Shown: one piece after another, positions 35,138 through 44,132 of the stretch
Position numbering within the stretch: position 1 is the first letter of the stretch
How the letters are laid out: the number at the start of each line of letters is the position of its first letter
Source of the DNA: Anthoceros angustus
Taxonomy: Eukaryota > Streptophyta > Anthocerotopsida > Anthocerotales > Anthocerotaceae
DNA: 64,000 nucleotides
Direction: 5' to 3'
NCBI GenBank assembly: GCA_010909165.1
Contig: MU008170.1
Location: 868,001-932,000, forward strand
Program-made: the position numbers and the translations under genes
The notes under the pieces: model-generated
Database searches by the model: none
Told to the model about the DNA's origin: nothing
Seen by the model: the letters and a program-made list of their open reading frames with translations, nothing else

Positions 35138-36716
35138 TTAATGGGTGTCGCCGCTGGGTGCAGCTGGAGGACTGCTGGTACTGTCTGGTGAGTTATCTCC
35201 AGGGGTGGAGACCTCTGCACTGCAGATTGGGCAAACCTGCAAATGAGACAGGAACCGAATCATATCAGTGATTGAAGCGAGAAACCCAAGGCTGGTCTGG
35301 TCTGCATGATTGGTCTGCTCAAGTAGTACAATCGAGCAAGCTTCCGACCTTGTTGATGCGGAGCCACTGCTGGATGCACTCTGAATGATATCGATGCTTG
35401 CAAGGCAGTTCCAACATGGCATCTCCAGCTTCATATTCAAGGCGACAGATCACACACCTGCAGTAAACAGTCCAGCACCATTACCCACTCTGCACCACCT
35501 TAACACACTTGAATCAAAACTTACAAATGCAGAACCTCAGATAGAGAAAACTCACTGTTCATCAGAACTGGAAGTTGCATCCTGATTAGCAACATAGCTT
35601 GAACTTGGCAACGAGGCAATCACGTCCGAGGCAAGCCCTCTGTTATGAACTCCCACAGCCTCTCCCAATGCCACCAATTCCTGCGGGTTCACATTCACGT
35701 CAAACCTCTACTTCCACCCTTCCACTTGTGACTTTGTATAATCTAATGTTGCTTACTTCATATGACATGTTGTCAGGATCCACATCTTCCCAATCCTCCT
35801 ACAGTCACATGTCCAGACCACATGTGAGTCTCACTTTACTCTCACTTGCTGGCCAAGCCCAGGAAAATACCAAGACAGTTCAGGGACAGTCACCTGCGAG
35901 CCATCACTTTCCGAATACTCATCCACTGCACAAGCAAATAACAGACGACAAGGTTCAGATTCACAAGGACCTATAGCAACACACAACACGACCCACCCAC
36001 CCACAAGAAAAAGGTACACTTGCCATCATGGATGCCAGCCATGGCCATCATTGCAGTGGTTTCCCGATCCTCCTGATCCTGGAGAGCCCTTGCGTATGCC
36101 TCATCATCAGCAAACTGAGATCCATCAAGTTCCTGTCTTCTCTGCACCACCCGAACCGGGTTATCTCCTTCTCCCTGTGCCTCCTCATTTCCCTGTGCCT
36201 CCCCTTCAACGTCTTCATCCTCATCATCTTCATATTGCTCATCCCCACTCCCGTCGACTCCATCATCCTCCTCATCTTCGTAGTAGTCATCATAGTCATA
36301 AGTCCCGCTGCCAGAACTGTCAAACCCACTGCTATCTTCACCCCCCAAACGAAGCAAATGATATGCCCTCTCCTGCAACAAGAACATAACATCCACCCAA
36401 ACATCAGCACCATCACATCCCAGATGCCCTTCACTCATACCCGCTCCGCCTTTCACACCTGTTCCTGAAGAGCTCGTGCCAAAGCCATATCTTGATCCAC
36501 TTGACTCAGAGTCGTAAAAGGCTGCCGCGTGCTACTAGCCACCTTCTCCTCTTCCTGTACTGCCCCATTCTGCTCCGCAACACCACCTGATTCTGGACTC
36601 TCTTCCTCCCTCTTGTCCGCAAGGTTAGGAGCCTTATTCTCCTCCGACTCCATACTCTCCACCTGCTTCGAAGCCCTGTTGTCCTCTGCCTCCCCCTTCA
36701 CCGCCTTCCTGTCCAT
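35138..36716 (-). CDS. BB-like: BIG BROTHER-type RING-H2 E3 ubiquitin ligase
   Basis: At least seven exons on the minus strand. Exon 1 (36716-36459) is acidic and ends DMALARALQEQ. Exon 2 (from 36372) gives ERAYHLLRL, a long Asp/Glu-rich tract and DDEAYARALQDQEDRETT. It ends at a GC donor (GCAAGT). Short exons follow: VDEYSESDGSQ, then EDWEDVDPDNMSYE, then ELVALGEAVGVHNRGLASDV. The RING-H2 is CVICRLEYEAGD ... LPCKHRYHSECIQQW, then CPIC in the last exon, with C3H2C3 spacing complete. The DPDNMSYEELxALGE block before the RING is diagnostic of BIG BROTHER and its relatives, which limit organ growth by ubiquitinating growth regulators. The tail after CPIC is short and Ser/Pro-rich, with a stop at 35138. 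Confidence 0.9.
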
Positions 36717-38205
36717 CTTACCCGCTCACAATTCACTGCACTGACCTGCACAGTTTAGTGGCACCACTCATTCCGGCAACTTTTTTTCCCTTCTTCACCT
36801 CCAACAAACTAACACCAATCTTCACCTCCAGAAACTGCAAGAACCCACCGGCACGCAACCTTGCTCAGCAGGAAGCAGGGAACCCGACACCAACCTCACA
36901 ACCAACCCTGGCGTGGACGCACCGCAACCTCAATTGCCTTGGGATTCCAGACACTGTCCTCGAACTCCGGCCTGAATTACCACCACGCCAGCTCACTGCC
37001 AGGCACACAATCCGTCAAGACCCAAATCCGCGGCAGCTAGCCCCGCTCAATGCCACCTACCCCACACATCCAATTGCAGCAAAGCAGGGCGGGCGCAGCA
37101 AGCCCGAATGACTTTGCCACAGATCACATCCAGGAGCACTGGGCCACCAGATCCCGACTTCCGCAGAGCACAAGACGGGGCTGATCAATTCCAGAAAGCC
37201 GTGCCAGCTACCTCGGCATCCTGAGGAGAGTTCCCGCAGCAATCCAGAAGCTCCGAAGCGCCTAGCCGTGATGTGCAACCCCAGCGGGATTGCAATTCTT
37301 CTGCAAATCCCAGTCGAGGGGGACGAGGCGTAGCGAATTCCAGGTGGATTCGGATCCTTGCTGCCTGTTGCGTAGCTATATAGTGGCGAGCAGAACCTAG
37401 ACACTGCGGTGCCTAACCTAGACTTGGCCCAGGAAGGCACTCGCCTGTCCAACGCCCAACCCAGATGTGGTTGGTATTCAAAAATTTTCGCACATTCGGA
37501 GCCGTTTTTGCGCCCTGCTCCTATGTAAGGCACACCGCACTTGCTGTGTTACCCTACCTATATCCTCCTCCATATATAACTTCCATATATATCGACCTAT
37601 ACACAAATTGTCCGAGACCTACCTGTTCTTAACGATCTCGATTATGATAATAATACCCAATATAACTACTAACACAAAATAATATAATTTATATTTTAAA
37701 ATTAAATTAAATTTATTCTACCATTTAATAAGTGGTCTAAATAACCTAAAGAGAAACTAAGCACTCTTTCATAAGAACTAAGCACCCCTTCCATGGAGCA
37801 AGTATGTACTAGTATCACCGATGGGAAACGACCAGAGAGGGTTGAACTTGCTTTTGAAAATCTTGATATCTGATCCCCAGTTTGCGGCGATGGTTTCGCC
37901 AATGCCAAGGCAAACCATCGGTTCCATATGAGCCTGCCAATTTTGATCTCCACAACCAGCCCTAGCACATTCTTATGTTTAATCTGGCAGAGGAAGGCAA
38001 CGAAAAGACAATAATTCCTCGTGGGAACATTCCTAGTGGGAAATTGTAGATATGACTGATCTCGTCAAATGCGGCTGTCCAACGGCTTTGTAACTCAGTG
38101 TTAACCAAACAAGGAAAGTGGCACAAAGTACAAGAGTAGAGCAAGAATGAAGCTTGCAATGTAGTAAATACCTTAGCGGCCATAAGTCCTCTTCATACCG
38201 GGATA
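36717..38205. other. Gene-free stretch
   Basis: 36717 to about 37500 is probably the RING gene's promoter and leader. 37550-37780 is AT-rich. No coding region is supported. Confidence 0.4.
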
Positions 38206-38799
38206 GTTATCAAACTAGGGACTAGAGAGATTTCTGAGAACTGAGAAATCTTTCTCACACACAACTTTGTGTGTGAGACAACTTCTAGTAATCTACTTAG
38301 AGTATTGCATGTAATGTAGGGCTGCTTCATACACATCTAACACCTTCTACCTCCTACACGTATCTAACATCTAATATGTACATGTTCTCCCCATAAGATG
38401 AGGGAATCTCCTAGCGGCATTAAAAAAATCTTAATGACTTGAGGCTAGCCACCTATAACATTTGTTTTTGGCTCCAGCAATTGTGTGTTGTTTCATATTT
38501 GGCTTCAGCAGTTGTCTATTGTTTCATATTTGGCTTCAGCAGTTGCGTGTCATTTTATATTTGCGGGAATGGAAGATGTTCAGTATCTGTGATATCTAGC
38601 ACATATGTATTACTTGAAAGATTGAGCTGATTGTGTTAGAGATCCTCATTTTTCCTCATTCTGCACCAAGGACAAGTGCACGATCAGCAGTTTGTTGTAG
38701 TGTTTAGCCAATTGCCTCAAAGTGCGTTTACAAGTATTCAGGGAGCTGTATCAAAGTCATAGGGAAGGGAGTCTAGTCACTTTGCTGTAAAGGGCTGTG

Positions 38800-39008
38800 G
38801 CTATGGCTTCAACTTGCTCCCTGGAGTGAGCTATGGCTTCAACTCGCCTGTGAGCTATGGCTTCAATTAAGCTCATAGTGAGTTAGGGCTTCAACTAACT
38901 CCCTGGTGAAATTTGACTTCAAGTTGCTCTGTGGTGAGCTTTGGCTTCAAGTCCCTAATGGTGAGATATGGCTTTAATTAAGTGACCAGCTATGGCTTCA
39001 ACTCGCTC
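38800..39008. repeat. GCTATGGCTTCAACTCGCTC minisatellite (unit A; also 39866-40070 in unit B)
   Basis: The word GAGCTATGGCTTCAACTCGC and variants (TTCAAGTTGCTC, TTCAATTAAGCTC) recur about eight times in each large unit, spaced roughly 25-30 bases. Confidence 0.75.
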
Positions 39009-39012
39009 AAGC

Positions 39013-39273
39013 CACTACTAGGAAAAGTAGCCTTTTACAATGGATTTTACAACTGCATTACAACGGTTGTTGTAAAATTGTTGTTGCAAACACCCCTTAG
39101 TAGTTTACATCGTAAAAATCTCAAAGTGTATACACTATAGAAGTATACATCCTTGCGTATGGTATATGAGTATGGTATACACCGTTATAAATTCTATCAT
39201 TGTAAATAATCTAAATCCTTATAAATTTTACCATTGTAACTTATGTATGACGTTGTAAATATATCCAGCCCTA
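39013..39273 (+). mobile_element. CACTA-like terminal region, copy in unit A
   Basis: It starts CACTACTAGGAAAAG, close to the plant CACTA (En/Spm) terminus CACTACAAGAAAA. Repeated subterminal words TTTTACAA, TTGTAAAT and GTATACA follow, as in subterminal binding regions of that superfamily. No transposase or second terminus is seen. Confidence 0.4.
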
Positions 39274-40074
39274 TTATCAAACTAGGGACTAGAGAGATTT
39301 GAGAATCGAGAATCTTCTCACACACAACTTTGTGTGTGAGACAACTTCTAGTAATCTACTTAGAGTATTGCATGTAATGTAGGGCTGCTTCATACACATC
39401 TAACACCTTCTACCTCCTACACGTATCTAACATCTAATATGTACATGTTCTCCCCATAAGATGAGGGAATCTCCTAGCGGCATTAAAAAAATCTTAATGA
39501 CTTGAGGCTAGCCACCTATAACATTTGTTTTTGGCTCCAGCAATTGTGTGTTGTTTCATATTTGGCTTCAGCAATTGTCTATTGTTTCATATTTGGCTTG
39601 ATGATTGCGTGTCATTTTATATTTATGGAATGGAAGATGTTCAAGATTCGTGATATCTAGCACATATGTATTACTTGAAAGATTGAGCTGATTGTGTTAG
39701 AGATCCTCATTTTTCCTCATTCTGCACCAAGGACAAGTGCACGATCGCAGCTTGTTGTAGTGTTTAGCCAATTGCCTCAAAGTGCGTTTACAAGTATTCG
39801 TGGAGTCAGATCAAAGTCATAGGGAAGGGAGTCTAGTCACTTTGCTGTAAAGGGCTGTGGCTATGGCTTCAACTTGCTCCCTGGAGTGAGCTATGGCTTC
39901 AACTCGCTCCAGGTGAGCTATGGCTTCAATTCGCTCATAGTGAGTTAGGGCTTCAACTAACTCCCTGGTGAAATTTGACTTCAAGTTGCTCTGTGGTGAG
40001 CTTTGGCTTCAAGTCCCTAATGGTGAGATATGGCTTTAATTAAGTGACCAGCTATGGCTTCAACTCGCTCAAGC

Positions 40075-40385
40075 CACTACTAGGAAAAGTAGCCTTTTAC
40101 AATGGATTTTACAACTGCATTACAACGGTTGTTGTAAAATTGTTGTTGCAAACACCCCTTAGTAGTTTACATCGTAAAAATCTCAAAGTGTATACACTAT
40201 AGAAGTATACATCCTTGCGTATGGTATATGAGTATGGTATACACCGTTATAAATTCTATCATTGTAAATAATCTAAATCCTTATAAATTTTACCATTGTA
40301 ACTTATGTATGACGTTGTAAATATATCCAGCCCCTATTACTGAAACCATTGTAAATTTAGCTGTTGTAAATAATTTAACCATTTG
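40075..40385 (+). mobile_element. CACTA-like terminal region, copy in unit B
   Basis: Same as the copy at 39013. After the end of the duplication it continues with more TTGTAAAT words to about 40385. No opposite end was found in the window. Confidence 0.4.
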
Positions 40386-40884
40386 TGATTTCGAAAGAGA
40401 ATCAGGATATGAACAAGAAGGATTATGTCATCCAGGTTCAACACAATCAAGGTCTGCGAGAGATTGTTGAATTCCTGGTAGAGAGAGAAGCGCCTGCTGT
40501 TCGTGGTAATGTACGAGAGTATATGGTAAGGTTTGTGGTTATGCAGATCCTGTCTGGGTTTCACTTGAAGATGTGCAACAAGGATCATGGATGATCTCGC
40601 GTTACACTGGAGGTCATTGAGGACAATGACATCTTCCCAGTTGGGGAGAGAGTAATGGCACTAGTGAAATGAGGTAGAAAGGTAAAAAGTTAAAAGGGAT
40701 AAAAAGCTAAGTTAGTAGCTGCCTGTTAAAAAGATGCATGTGTTGCATGCTTCATGCAATCTCCTGTTAGAGGGGAATTGTTACAGCCACAAATGAAGAG
40801 CTACCTAGAGAGGACTCTTAGTGATCAGTGGTCTGTAAGAATCCCTAGATTTAACAGCTGCCGAGTTGAGGTCAGGCTACGGGA

Positions 40885-40892
40885 TATATAAG
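40885..40892 (+). promoter_or_regulatory. LTR TATA box
   Basis: TATATAAG lies 106 bases inside the inferred LTR start, followed about 30 bases later by A/G-rich DNA suited to transcription start. Confidence 0.5.
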
Positions 40893-40949
40893 GGCTAGAG
40901 CAAGGGCTTTGAGGAATAAGATGAAACACTCACTCTTTGAGAGAGCAGG

Positions 40950-41295
40950 CAAGTGTGCGCTACAAGCCTTGTGTTGAGAGAGAGCTGTAGAGAGCTAGCT
41001 AGTGAGAGAGAGTTGTGGAGAGCTGCGCTGCAAGCCTTGTGTTGAGAGAGAGCTGTGGAGAGCTAGCTAGTAAGAGAGAGCAGTGGAGAGCTGCGCTGCA
41101 AGCCTTGTGTTGAGAGAGAGCTGTGGAGAGCTAGCTATTGCAGCCTTGTGTTGAGAGAGAGCTGTGGAGAGCTAGCTATTGCAGCCTTGTGTTGAGAGAG
41201 AGGGCTGTGAAGAGCTAGCTATTGCAGCCTTGTGTTGAGAGAGAGCTGTGGAGAGCTGGCTAGTGAGAGAGAGCTGTGGAGAGCTAGCTAGTAAG
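40950..41295. repeat. GAGAGAGCTGTGGAGAGCTAGCTA minisatellite
   Basis: A unit of about 42 bases, containing GAGAGCTGTGGAGAGCTAGC and CAGCCTTGTGTTGAGAGAG, is repeated about seven times with length variants. It sits between the TATA box and AATAAA of the LTR, so it would be part of its transcript. Confidence 0.85.
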
Positions 41296-41504
41296 CTTGT
41301 CGTGGAGTCAAAGGCAGTAGTCAGTTGGGCGTAGATAGCCAGATTCTATGTGGAGAGCTAGATAGCTAGATTCTATCGTTGTATTCTTTCAATAAAGAGT
41401 GGCACCTCGGGAGGTGGCCTGCGAGTGGTCAGTGGATGGTAGGAAAGGCTCAGCTTGTATCTTCTCATCTCCCCATGATCCAACAAGGAGGGACAGCAAG
41501 AATT

Positions 41505-41900
41505 AGTGGACGCTAGGCTACTTGGAGCCTCGTCAGTGGACGGTAGGCTACTTGGAGCCTAGTGCTGTATTGCGAGATTACCGTCCACTTAGAGCCTAAT
41601 GCTGTGAGAGCGCTGAGAATCATGCAAGTCTCTTGTGGAGTGAATTGGTGAGGTCCTAGCGCTGAGAATTATGCAAGTCTCTTACGGAGAGAATTGGCGA
41701 GGTCCTAGACAGTGGGAAGCCAGCACTTGTCGCTTCCCTAGAAACGAGCACTAGTCGCTTCCTTAGTAGCTGCGCACAAGAGTGAATTGGCGAGGTCCTA
41801 AACGGTAAGCCAGTCCTAGACCTCTGGGAAGCCAGCACTTATCGCTTCCTTACTAGCTGCTGCCTAACACTTGTCGCTTCCTTACTAGCTGCCCGGTGAG
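41505..41900. repeat. Imperfect repeats (GGACGGTAGGCTACTTGGAG; GAATTGGCGAGGTCCTA; CACTTGTCGCTTCC)
   Basis: Three word families each recur two to four times. They probably belong to the LTR or its flank. Confidence 0.65.
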
Positions 41901-41984
41901 GGTTGTTATCGTATGTCTACAACTAGGTTTATTGTACACATTTAAATTATCCAAAGGCAATAATGGCAATAGAGGAAATCCTAC

Positions 41985-43016
41985 TTAGCGTGTCCAGTAA
42001 ATGACAGCGATAATGACTAGGACGGTGATAAACATTCCTACGTAGGCAATCCACCTGTCTGTAAGGAGCCGCCTGTCAATGACTCGAAGAATAGAATTCG
42101 ACAATCCTACCGTGTTCATAACGTCAAGGGCCTTCCTCTGTGCTGCCTGCAATGCAACAATCCCCGTGAGCACGCCCGTTCCACCTGACCCTCACAGCAG
42201 GAACCCACGCACAAAAGGCTTAGCTTACCTTGAGTCTTTCCCTCTGTTCAGCATACTTTCCCAGAACGGCTATGCCAGTGTTGGTGATGTCGTCCAGGAG
42301 CCGAGAGGAACTCTGGACGGACTCCTTGACCTGAGCTTCTACATCATACATGTCCAAGATCCTAGGTGCGTCCCCATTCTAGTAAAAAAAAGGTGGACAA
42401 AAAGTAAGTAGAGTGCGGAATGGAGCCATGAAGTCTACGAGCCAAGGGATTGCACAGATGTGTACAAAAGGTTTTCATTCAACAATGGCAAGCCACCAAC
42501 CGTTCTCTGAAACAATTCAGCTCTTAGCTGAGCATCCGCTTGCTTACGATGCTGCCGGCTCAAGTGTTTGTCCAACCCTAGCCTTAAAGAATCTAGCTCC
42601 TCAGCAACCTGCTCGATCTTCCTACCAAGACAGCAGCACAGCGTGCAAGCTAAGCAACCTCAACCTCCTGCGGACGAGCAGCAAACATGTAACAGAAACG
42701 AGGCAGAGAAAGCGTGAAACCACACGAACCTCTTCCACAGATCCCGGTGGCCTTTGGTTCCCTCAAGTCGCCAGAGGCGGTCCATCTCGCAGCTGTAATT
42801 GTGCAACTGGTTGAGTTCCAGCTTGACGTGGTGCGCCAGATCCGTGGCGGCATCGCTGCTGGCGGAGGGGGAGCCGACACTGGAACCGTAGTAGGAGGAG
42901 GTGGATGCGGAGGAGGAGCTCTCCAGGCGCTCCAGCCTCTCCAAACCTTCCCGCACCACCAGCAGCGAGCGCAGGGCCAGCTTATGCACATCCGAGAGCG
43001 TAGCCGGGGTCGCCAT
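41985..43016 (-). CDS. MEMB1-like: Membrin-type Golgi Qb-SNARE
   Basis: Four exons on the minus strand: 43016-42730, one starting at 42621, one ending at 42229, and 42146-41985. The N-terminus gives LALRSLLVVREGLERLERLE, then LKLELNQLHNYSCEMDRLWR and HRDLWKRKIEQVAEELDSL, matching plant MEMB11/12. The SNARE helix follows (YDVEAQVKESVQSSSRLLDDITNTGIAVLGKYAEQRERLK). Next comes the invariant AQRKALDVMNTVGLSNSILRVIDRR and a single C-terminal anchor (YVGMFITVLVIIAVIYW). Membrins act in ER-Golgi and intra-Golgi vesicle fusion with SYP3 and BET-type SNAREs. The N-terminal insert of Ser-rich residues (about 32-52) is longer than in Arabidopsis. It diverges from the gene starting at 43260. Confidence 0.92.
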
Positions 43017-43259
43017 GGCGACTGATCCGATCACAACCCCTTGCAGGCAGTGTGTCGCATGAGCGGACACGAAGAGGCAGCCGCTGCGGAATCTGTCAGC
43101 AGGAAACGCGAGAGAACGCAGCTGAGGAACTTCGTTTCTCCAAAAGAGCCGTAGTGACCTTAGCCAACTGTCTTCGTTACTGACACAAGCGTTCTGAACG
43201 CGCACAAGGTGCTTCCACTTCCGACGAGCTGCCACCGCGGTGTCCGCGATCTGATCCGC
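43017..43259. promoter_or_regulatory. 243-bp divergent promoter region
   Basis: The start codons of membrin (minus, 43016) and the basic protein (plus, 43260) are only 243 bases apart, so both leaders and core promoters must share this space. No clear TATA box is visible; the region is GC-rich. Confidence 0.55.
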
Positions 43260-43796
43260 ATGGGGGACCGGAGGCAGCGGAAGCAGGAGGCCGGGAGCGG
43301 GGAGCAGAATTCTTGCGAAGAGGGAAGCAGCACAGATTCGGGAGCTGCTGCCAAGCTTGAGGAAGGAAACGGAGCGGAGGGGCAAGAGCAACAGGTAGGC
43401 AAGGCAGGGAGCAACAAGCGGAAAGGAGCTGGCGGGAAGCGCAAGAGAGCTTCGGCAAGTCCCGCCGTTCCGAATGCCAACGGGCAGAAATTCGTGGAGT
43501 TGCAGCGGGTAGTGGCGGAGATGCGGCCCCCGGTGCTGCACACTCTTAAGACGCCCAATTTCCAGCACGGCAAGGCAGCGCAGAACATACGCAGGGCCCT
43601 GCGGGAGATCCGGACCCTGTGCAAGCAGATTCGATCTGAGACTGTGCTCATCGCCAAGCACACTCCCAAGAGGGCGTACGACGGGGAGATGGGGGTCGGG
43701 CTGGCCAGGTACCGGCAGAAGATGGCAGCGGCAGCTCCTGCAGGAGCCCTTGCAGATCCAACTGCTGCCTCTATTGTTGCTTCTCCTCCCAGATGA
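43260..43796 (+). CDS. Small basic, probably nuclear protein of unknown function
   Basis: 178 residues if started at MGDRRQRKQ (43260); an in-frame ATG-less extension to 43209 also exists. The first half is Glu/Gly/Ser-rich. A strong basic nuclear signal (NKRKGAGGKRKRAS) lies near residues 53-66. The second half is helical and conserved-looking: GQKFVELQRVVAEMRPPVLHTL, then KAAQNIRRALREIRTLCKQIRSE and KHTPKR. I do not recognise the family. The open frame, high GC third positions and divergent pairing with membrin support a real gene. Confidence 0.65.
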   Translation: MGDRRQRKQEAGSGEQNSCEEGSSTDSGAAAKLEEGNGAEGQEQQVGKAGSNKRKGAGGKRKRASASPAVPNANGQKFVELQRVVAEMRPPVLHTLKTPNFQHGKAAQNIRRALREIRTLCKQIRSETVLIAKHTPKRAYDGEMGVGLARYRQKMAAAAPAGALADPTAASIVASPPR

Positions 43797-44132
43797 TACA
43801 GACCAGGGTTGTTGATGCGTTGTTGCACTTGTGAAATAAAGTCCTTGCCAAGAGAGACAAGGTGATCGAGACACATTCGCTGAGATCAATGAATTGTACA
43901 AAATCTGCGGCGCAGAGGAAGGAGCTACCGGCAGATGATCACTACAACCTCAGCTTCACCATCTAGCCAACCCTACAACCCAGCTTCTCATACCTTCTTT
44001 CCCCTGTATAGGTAGGTGGGCACAGGGGATTCCCCCCACACGTCGTCCTTGTTGACGAACTTCACAACATCAGGGGAACATACAGCTACAAAACTGCGTT
44101 GGCCCGCACGGGCAGGGCATCTCCAGATACTA
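43797..44132. other. Convergent 3' ends
   Basis: Holds AATAAAG (43837) for the plus-strand gene and the 3' UTR of the PTB gene. Nothing else seen. Confidence 0.5.

Larger units (their letters stand above)
38206..40340. repeat. 1.07-kb direct tandem duplication
   Basis: Unit A (38206-39273) and unit B (39274-40340) both run from TTATCAAACTAGGGACTAGA to ATATCCAGCC(C)CTATTA. They are almost identical. Most differences are short deletions, for example near 38245/39311 and 39605. Each unit holds a minisatellite of GTGAGCTATGGCTTCAACTC words, then a CACTACTAGGAAAAG terminus-like sequence, then TTGTAAAT-rich DNA. No coding sequence. Confidence 0.9.
40779..41926 (+). mobile_element. Probable 3' or solo LTR with TATA box and polyadenylation signal
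   Basis: A purine tract (AGAGGGGAA, ending 40777) directly precedes TGTTACAGCC at 40779, the usual junction of polypurine tract and 3' LTR. Inside are TATATAAG (40885-40892) and AATAAA (41391-41396). The right end is uncertain: GTCTACA near 41926 or CCAACA near 41485 would both end in CA. 40341-40778 would be the remnant internal part; a 69-codon frame at 40385-40594 there shows no recognisable domain. Confidence 0.5.

Noticed and set aside
38206-40340. The two 1.07-kb units as a pair of LTRs
   Set aside because: They are directly adjacent with no internal region, and the units do not start with TG or end with CA.
42660-43901. 413-codon minus-strand ORF joining the membrin exon to the divergent promoter and beyond
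   Set aside because: Only 43016-42730 matches membrin. The rest is antisense of the basic protein gene.
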